Positions 33,603 to 37,288 of a stretch of DNA of 37,288 nucleotides are shown here, in pieces (position 1 is the stretch's first letter; each line of letters opens with the position of its first letter). The notes beneath the pieces are model-generated. The model saw only the letters and a program-made list of their open reading frames with translations. It had not been told where the DNA came from and ran no database searches. A program made the translations under genes and the position numbers. Source of the stretch: Paludibacteraceae bacterium (GTDB taxonomy: Bacteria > Bacteroidota > Bacteroidia > Bacteroidales > Paludibacteraceae); contig JAKSNF010000022.1 of the NCBI GenBank assembly GCA_024400115.1, forward strand, positions 1 to 37,288, read 5' to 3'.

Positions 33603-33634
33603 CTTGTTTATGTGATTTTTTTTGACTAATTTTG
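33603..33634 (+). promoter_or_regulatory. Promoter of the AbiE operon
   Basis: CTTG (33603-33606) and TAATTTTG (33627-33634), 20 bases apart. The 5' leader would be very short, and the ATG at 33655 is the first start after it. Confidence 0.6.
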
Positions 33635-33654
33635 CAGCCGAATTTGTAAAACCT

Positions 33655-34263
33655 ATGAATATACCAGCCATTCCAATGACAGCCAATGTGCTATCCACGT
33701 ACTTAAATGGATTAGCAGCTCCGATGCAAAAGATACTTGATATGGAGAAAAAGGGAGAGGTGATTCGCCTGAAAAGAGGATTATACATCGTGGCGAATGC
33801 TAAGCCGAATCTTTTTCTTATTGCCAATCACCTATATGGTCCATCGTATGTATCGCGAGAATCGGCATTACGCTATTATGGACTTATCCCTGAACATGTG
33901 GAGAGCGTAACATCTGTTACCACCTTGCGCAGTAACGCATTTGATAATACGCTTGCTCATTTCTCGTATCTACATTTACCTATGGATTATTATTCGTTAG
34001 GTGTATGTATCCAAACCGAAGGGGAAGTGAGTTTCCAGATTGCATCACCTGAGAAAGCGTTGGCAGATTTATTGATTCTTACCTCGGGCGTACGCTTACG
34101 TTACAAGAAGGAGGTTATTGAATACTTGGAACATGATCTACGCCTTGATATGGATGTGTTTTACAAAATGGATGCAGCCCTCTTTGAACATCTTGCAACA
34201 GTTAGCAAAAAGCCACAAGCATTGTTAAATATCGCAAAAATTATTCGTTATGACCATATATGA
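33655..34263 (+). CDS. AbiEi-type antitoxin of a type IV toxin-antitoxin system
   Basis: Antitoxin and transcriptional repressor partner of the AbiEii toxin. The N-terminal winged-helix part (ANVLSTYLNGLAAPMQKILD, GEVIRLKRGLYIVA) and the following SRESALRYYGLIPE and SPEKALADLLIL are typical of AbiEi proteins. 202 residues from the ATG at 33655, which follows the promoter; an earlier TTG start would lie upstream of the -7 element. The toxin gene starts inside its last codons (14-base overlap). More AT-rich by eye than the housekeeping genes, in line with horizontal transfer next to a tRNA gene. Confidence 0.85.
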   Translation: MNIPAIPMTANVLSTYLNGLAAPMQKILDMEKKGEVIRLKRGLYIVANAKPNLFLIANHLYGPSYVSRESALRYYGLIPEHVESVTSVTTLRSNAFDNTLAHFSYLHLPMDYYSLGVCIQTEGEVSFQIASPEKALADLLILTSGVRLRYKKEVIEYLEHDLRLDMDVFYKMDAALFEHLATVSKKPQALLNIAKIIRYDHI

Positions 34264-35062
34264 ACAAATGTTAGCTCGTTACACGGGCGATGAACGTAAA
34301 GCACATCAAGAAGTGATGCAACAGATTGCGTTAGCAGGATTGTATCGTGCAGGATTTTTTGAACATGCTGCTTTTTATGGCGGCACGTGTTTGCGTATTT
34401 TTCATGGGTTGCAGCGATTTTCGGAAGATATGGATTTTTCGCTATTACAACCTAATGACACGTTCCATTTTGAGTCCTTCTTCCCTACTATTATTCAGGA
34501 ATTTGAATTAGCAGGCAGAAAGGTAGAGATCACTAAGAAAGACAAGCGTAATTTTGGTAAAGTGGAGTCCGCTTTTCTAAAAGACACTACCGATGTGTAT
34601 GATTTGTCTTTCCAAACGGAAAAGAGTTTAAAAATCAAGATTGAAGTTGACGTTAATCCACCATTACATTTCCAGACGGAGCAAAAACTATTGATGCAAC
34701 CCTATTCGTTCATGACGCGCTGCTTTACCTTGCCAGATTTGTTTGCCGGTAAAATGCATGCCTTGGTTTTTCGCAATTGGAAAAATCGTGTCAAAGGGCG
34801 TGATTGGTATGACTTTGAGTGGTATGTTCGTAATGGGATTGGACTCAACTGGTCGCATTTGCATGAGCGCATTTTGCAGTTTAATGGTGAAGATATGACT
34901 CAGGAGCAATTCATGTCTTTATTGTTGGATAGGTTACAAACAACGAACATTGATCAAGTGAAGGCTGACGTGGAGCATTTTGTCCTCAATCGTCAAGAAT
35001 TGGATATTTGGTCCAATGACTATTTTGTACAAGTTGCTCATTTGATGCAGATTATTGCGTGA
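34250..35062 (+). CDS. AbiEii-type nucleotidyltransferase toxin
   Basis: Nucleotidyltransferase-fold toxin of a type IV toxin-antitoxin/abortive infection system (AbiEii/AbiGii family); close relatives block growth by modifying RNA, as shown for some tRNA-targeting members. The motif YGGTCLRIFHGLQRFSEDMDF (about residues 42-62) holds the GG-T and D-x-D of the fold, KIKIEVDVNPP the third acidic strand, and LPDLFAGKMHALVFR the family's helix. 270 residues, complete. Overlaps its antitoxin gene by 14 bases. Confidence 0.87.
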   Translation: MTIYEQMLARYTGDERKAHQEVMQQIALAGLYRAGFFEHAAFYGGTCLRIFHGLQRFSEDMDFSLLQPNDTFHFESFFPTIIQEFELAGRKVEITKKDKRNFGKVESAFLKDTTDVYDLSFQTEKSLKIKIEVDVNPPLHFQTEQKLLMQPYSFMTRCFTLPDLFAGKMHALVFRNWKNRVKGRDWYDFEWYVRNGIGLNWSHLHERILQFNGEDMTQEQFMSLLLDRLQTTNIDQVKADVEHFVLNRQELDIWSNDYFVQVAHLMQIIA

Positions 35063-35350
35063 TAAAGCATAAAAACCATCTACCTTCGTCGAAATTCGCT
35101 TGGTACGATGACAAACTACGTTTGGCATGTAGTACCCGCGATTTCTCCTCTCCCCACAAAGTGGTACTTTGCGGGGTAAAAATTGTGGCATGCCACAAAA
35201 AACCTCCCCTACCGATGGAGGTAGAAGAAGCGAAATAGGCGGAACGCTATGCGTCCGAGGGTTAGGAGTAGCAATATCCAAAAACCTATCGTACAATCTT
35301 TATAGAACCGAGGGATGGTGGCGAGTGTCTGGTGTCTGGTGTCAGTAAAA
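35063..35350. other. Non-coding stretch with three hairpins and a GTGTCTG repeat
   Basis: Hairpins: CCCCACAAAGT/ACTTTGCGGGG (35152-35176), the perfect palindrome TTGTGGCATGCCACAA (35183-35198) and ACCTCC/GGAGGT (35201-35222). One may end AbiE transcription. A 7-bp tandem repeat GGTGTCT lies at 35323-35345. Minus-strand frames at 35209-35352 encode a hydrophobic stretch (TIGFWILLLLTLGRI) that may be a gene fragment. Confidence 0.5.
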
Positions 35351-35639
35351 TCATTTTGCAAGGATATCAAACTCAGCCATCGTATCGTCAAAGCGTTGGA
35401 TAACATCTTCCAACTTGTAATATCCGTCCGCATTGCGAGTTAGACCCTCAAAATCTATCGGAAGAATCATTGGAGGATTAGACATAGAGATTTCCTGCGT
35501 TTCACGCAGTTGAGTAACGGCTGCGTAAATGAGTTTGACATCCATAAACTCCGAGTTGCCTTTCTTATATCTACGGAACACTATCTTGGAACCAATAGGA
35601 CTGGAAAACGGCGGCGAATAAAATAGTTAGTTTCTTCAT
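35351..35639 (-). pseudogene. Frameshifted remnant of an exported protein gene
   Basis: The minus strand starts ATG at 35639 with a good signal peptide beginning (MKKLTILFAAVF), but that frame stops at once (near 35570). A different frame then runs SSPIGSKIVFRRYKKGNSEF ... DTMAEFDILAK to a stop at 35351. This fits one gene broken by a frameshift near 35605. Family not recognised. Confidence 0.4.
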
Positions 35640-35700
35640 ATGTTTGATGTATGATGTATGCTTAATGTATGCTTAATGATTATTGCTTAGTGCTTAGTTC
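35640..35700. repeat. Family H repeat
   Basis: GTTTGATGTATGATGTATGC, then GTATGCTTAATGATTATTGC and TTAGTGCTTAG. Shares TGATTATTGCT with family G at 24351. Confidence 0.65.
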
Positions 35701-35703
35701 GTT

Positions 35704-35975
35704 TTATTTCTCAATACATTCCGGATGGAGCAAGAAATCCAGCAAACCGATGATGAGTACGCCTTGTTCGTTATACCAAGGCAGTACATCATTCTTCTGA
35801 ATCAATATTTTCTTAAAAGAATCGGCAGTTCGCTTCGTTACATAATCACACAACGCCTCTGCCTGTCGAAATAGGACTTACCTGCACGGCGTATACCTGT
35901 TATAATTTTCACTTGTCCATTCCACTGTTTTTCAATCAGTTGACTAAGATATATGTCCCTTCTAATTTCTTTCAT
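35704..35975 (-). pseudogene. Internally deleted AAA_14/DUF4143-type ATPase gene
   Basis: On the minus strand the gene begins MKEIRRDIYLSQLIEKQWNG and reaches its Walker A, ITGIRRAGKSYF, then falls out of frame and stops. In the next frame the following bases encode RQAEALCDYVTKRTADSFKK ... GVLIIGLLDFLLHPECIEK, the usual C-terminal end of the same ATPase family. About 300 residues are missing between the two parts. A divergent promoter precedes it. Confidence 0.7.
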
Positions 35976-36001
35976 AAGTACTCGCTTACTGAAAATTTTT
36001 G

Positions 36002-36033
36002 CGAAATTACAACTTTTTTTTCAATTGTGCAAA
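36002..36033 (-). promoter_or_regulatory. Degenerate promoter facing the ATPase pseudogene
   Basis: On the minus strand TTTG (36033-36030) and TAATTTCG (36009-36002), 20 bases apart; the final G position block is altered (TTCG instead of TTTG). Back-to-back with the promoter at 36060. Confidence 0.5.
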
Positions 36034-36059
36034 TCTTTGACGAATTTTTTGCAAAAATA

Positions 36060-36091
36060 TTTGCACATATCAAAAAAATGTTGTACTTTTG
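36060..36091 (+). promoter_or_regulatory. Promoter of the AAA ATPase gene
   Basis: TTTG at 36060-36063 and TACTTTTG at 36084-36091, 20 bases apart; shares TTTGCACATATCAAAAAAA with 10151 and 32932. Confidence 0.8.
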
Positions 36092-36158
36092 CAGCGAAAA
36101 TTGTGTGGCGAAAAAATCGCCATAACACTAAGAAATTGTATAATTGTTTTAAAATCAA

Positions 36159-37286
36159 ATGTTTATGTCAACAAAGAGAGTTCCGAAAAATCCATTTTTA
36201 ATAGCAGGATATGAGAGCCCATCTTATTTTTGCGATCGAGAAAAAGAAACAAAAGCCTTACACTCTGCTTTACAAAACGAACGCGATGTGGTTCTGCTGA
36301 GTGCCAGACGTATGGGGAAAACAGGGTTGATTCATCATCTGTTTGCCACTATTCCTGCGAGCGAAGCCTATTGTATATATGTTGATATTTATAGAACGGA
36401 ATGTTTGAAAGATTTTATTGAATGTTTCGGGCGTGCGATTATAGGGCAGTGTGGTACTCCTTCTGCCCGAGAGAAAGTGATGCAAATACTTCATTCGTTG
36501 CGGTTCAGTTTCTCTACAGACATGATTACGGGGCAACCGGAAATAGGTGTCACCTTGGTAAATCAACAAGATGAAATAGTTTCTTTATCACAGATATTTT
36601 CCTATATGGAGCAAGCCGACAAACCTGTGTATGTCGCCATAGACGAGTTTCAACGTATATTGGATTATCCGGAAAAGAACATAGAGGAAACATTACGTAG
36701 TTATATTCAACATCTTCGAAATGTATTTTTTATCTATTCGGGTAGTCAAAAACATATGATGATAGAGATGTTTTCTTCTGCGAAACGCGCATTCTATCAA
36801 AGTGCTCAAAATATGCATTTAGGCGCGATTGAAGAAGATGCCTATTATACGTTTTGTTGCTCACATTTACAAAATCACCAACAAAACATGTCACAAGAAG
36901 CCTTCCATTTTTTGTATGAGATATTGTCTGCACATACATGGTATATTCAATCCGTTATGAATAGGTTGTATATGCTTGGTAGCCCTCAAATCACAATAGA
37001 AACAATTCAGCAAGTGATTTGCGACCTATTGGAAGAAAATCAATTTGCATATCAAAACTATTGTACTCTATTGGCCCCTAATCAACTCCGTGTGTTGCGT
37101 GCTATCGCAAAAGAAGGGCATGTCAAAGAGCCCAACAAACAAGGGTTCTTGGTAAAATATTCGTTATCTGCGCCGAGCACAGTCAGAAGTGCTATTAAAG
37201 TGTTGGTAGAAAAGGAATTTGTGCAGGATAATAATGGTGAATATTCCATATACGACCGTTTCTTCGGAATTTGGTTAGCTCAATAA
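36159..37286 (+). CDS. AAA ATPase of the archaeal-type ATPase/STAND-like group
   Basis: Function unknown; ATPases of this kind are common as orphan accessory genes in Bacteroidota. An N-terminal NPFLIAGYESPSYFCDREKE is followed by Walker A LSARRMGKTGL (about residue 50), Walker B VYVAIDEFQR (about 162) and SGSQKHMM as sensor. The C-terminal part (LRVLRAIAKEG, LSAPSTVRSAIKVLVEKEFV, YDRFFGIWL) is a winged helix. 375 residues, complete just before the right edge. An in-frame ATG at 36165 is an equally possible start. AT-rich. Confidence 0.82.
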   Translation: MFMSTKRVPKNPFLIAGYESPSYFCDREKETKALHSALQNERDVVLLSARRMGKTGLIHHLFATIPASEAYCIYVDIYRTECLKDFIECFGRAIIGQCGTPSAREKVMQILHSLRFSFSTDMITGQPEIGVTLVNQQDEIVSLSQIFSYMEQADKPVYVAIDEFQRILDYPEKNIEETLRSYIQHLRNVFFIYSGSQKHMMIEMFSSAKRAFYQSAQNMHLGAIEEDAYYTFCCSHLQNHQQNMSQEAFHFLYEILSAHTWYIQSVMNRLYMLGSPQITIETIQQVICDLLEENQFAYQNYCTLLAPNQLRVLRAIAKEGHVKEPNKQGFLVKYSLSAPSTVRSAIKVLVEKEFVQDNNGEYSIYDRFFGIWLAQ

Positions 37287-37288
37287 AC

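Noticed and set aside
33384..33629. Short open frame of 81 codons after tRNA-Val
   Set aside because: Its first part is the tRNA-derived repeat and the rest is AT-rich with no recognisable protein features.
35209..35352. Hydrophobic minus-strand stretch (IGFWILLLLTLGRIAFRL)
   Set aside because: Could be the first membrane segment of a lost gene, but there is no start codon or continuation to support it.

Overview
The window looks like chromosome of an uncultured Bacteroidales (phylum Bacteroidota). Three things point there. Promoters have the phylum's TTTG / TAnnTTTG form, here with a constant 20-bp gap. Several proteins belong to Bacteroidota-typical families (DUF4886, DUF6048, DUF6452, DUF7935, the glycine-lipid acyltransferase pair, the long form of MraY). 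Purine-rich ribosome binding sites are weak or absent. Nearly everything is on the + strand.

Layout. 162-5133: part of the division and cell-wall cluster (mraY, murD, ftsW, murG), running by a 4-base overlap into a large AddB-like nuclease gene (5130-8138) instead of murC/ftsQ. 8263-10101: lipoprotein amidohydrolase. 10307-12377: rplU, rpmA, serS behind a promoter and a structured leader. 12540-15017: DUF4886, DUF7935, DUF6452 and DUF6048 envelope proteins. 15030-19923: transketolase and leuS. 19924-20405: no protein gene, but GC-rich hairpins and a candidate structured RNA. 20456-20528: tRNA-Lys (minus). 20629-21990: ispG. 22151-22426: small lipoprotein. 22431-25199 (minus): M23 peptidase, GT2 glycosyltransferase and MBL hydrolase in one operon. 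25488-32844: recA, an FAD oxidoreductase, tcdA, topB and a probable glycine-lipid pair (glsA, glsB). 33004-33078: tRNA-Val, followed by repeats that copy the tRNA 3' end. 33655-35062: AbiEi/AbiEii type IV toxin-antitoxin pair. 35063-35975: decayed genes. 36159-37286: AAA ATPase. By eye, the part after about 33.4 kb is more AT-rich and looks accessory.

The most unusual signal is a set of short dispersed repeats found between genes and in-frame inside conserved genes, several of them essential in most bacteria. For reference: family A = arrays of about 7 bp (TTTAGAG / GAGTGGA), often with a core AGCCGTYTAG; B = AATTCAAA arrays; C = CCACCATCCACAATCCAC; D = CGGTCTTNCAG spaced by variable bases; E = a palindromic element with CTGTAGCGAAGCGTCC; F = CTACTCCC array; G/H = TGATTGC / GTATGCTTAAT arrays. 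They lie inside the AddB-like gene, serS, leuS, ispG, the FAD oxidoreductase and tcdA, and at the 3' end of the MBL gene. The same DNA is read in different frames and on both strands, so the DNA, not the peptide, is what is repeated. The nearest known parallel is the Rickettsia palindromic elements (RPEs) that insert into coding genes. No element carries its own transposase in this window. Function assignments come from reading motifs and recalled families; no search was run.
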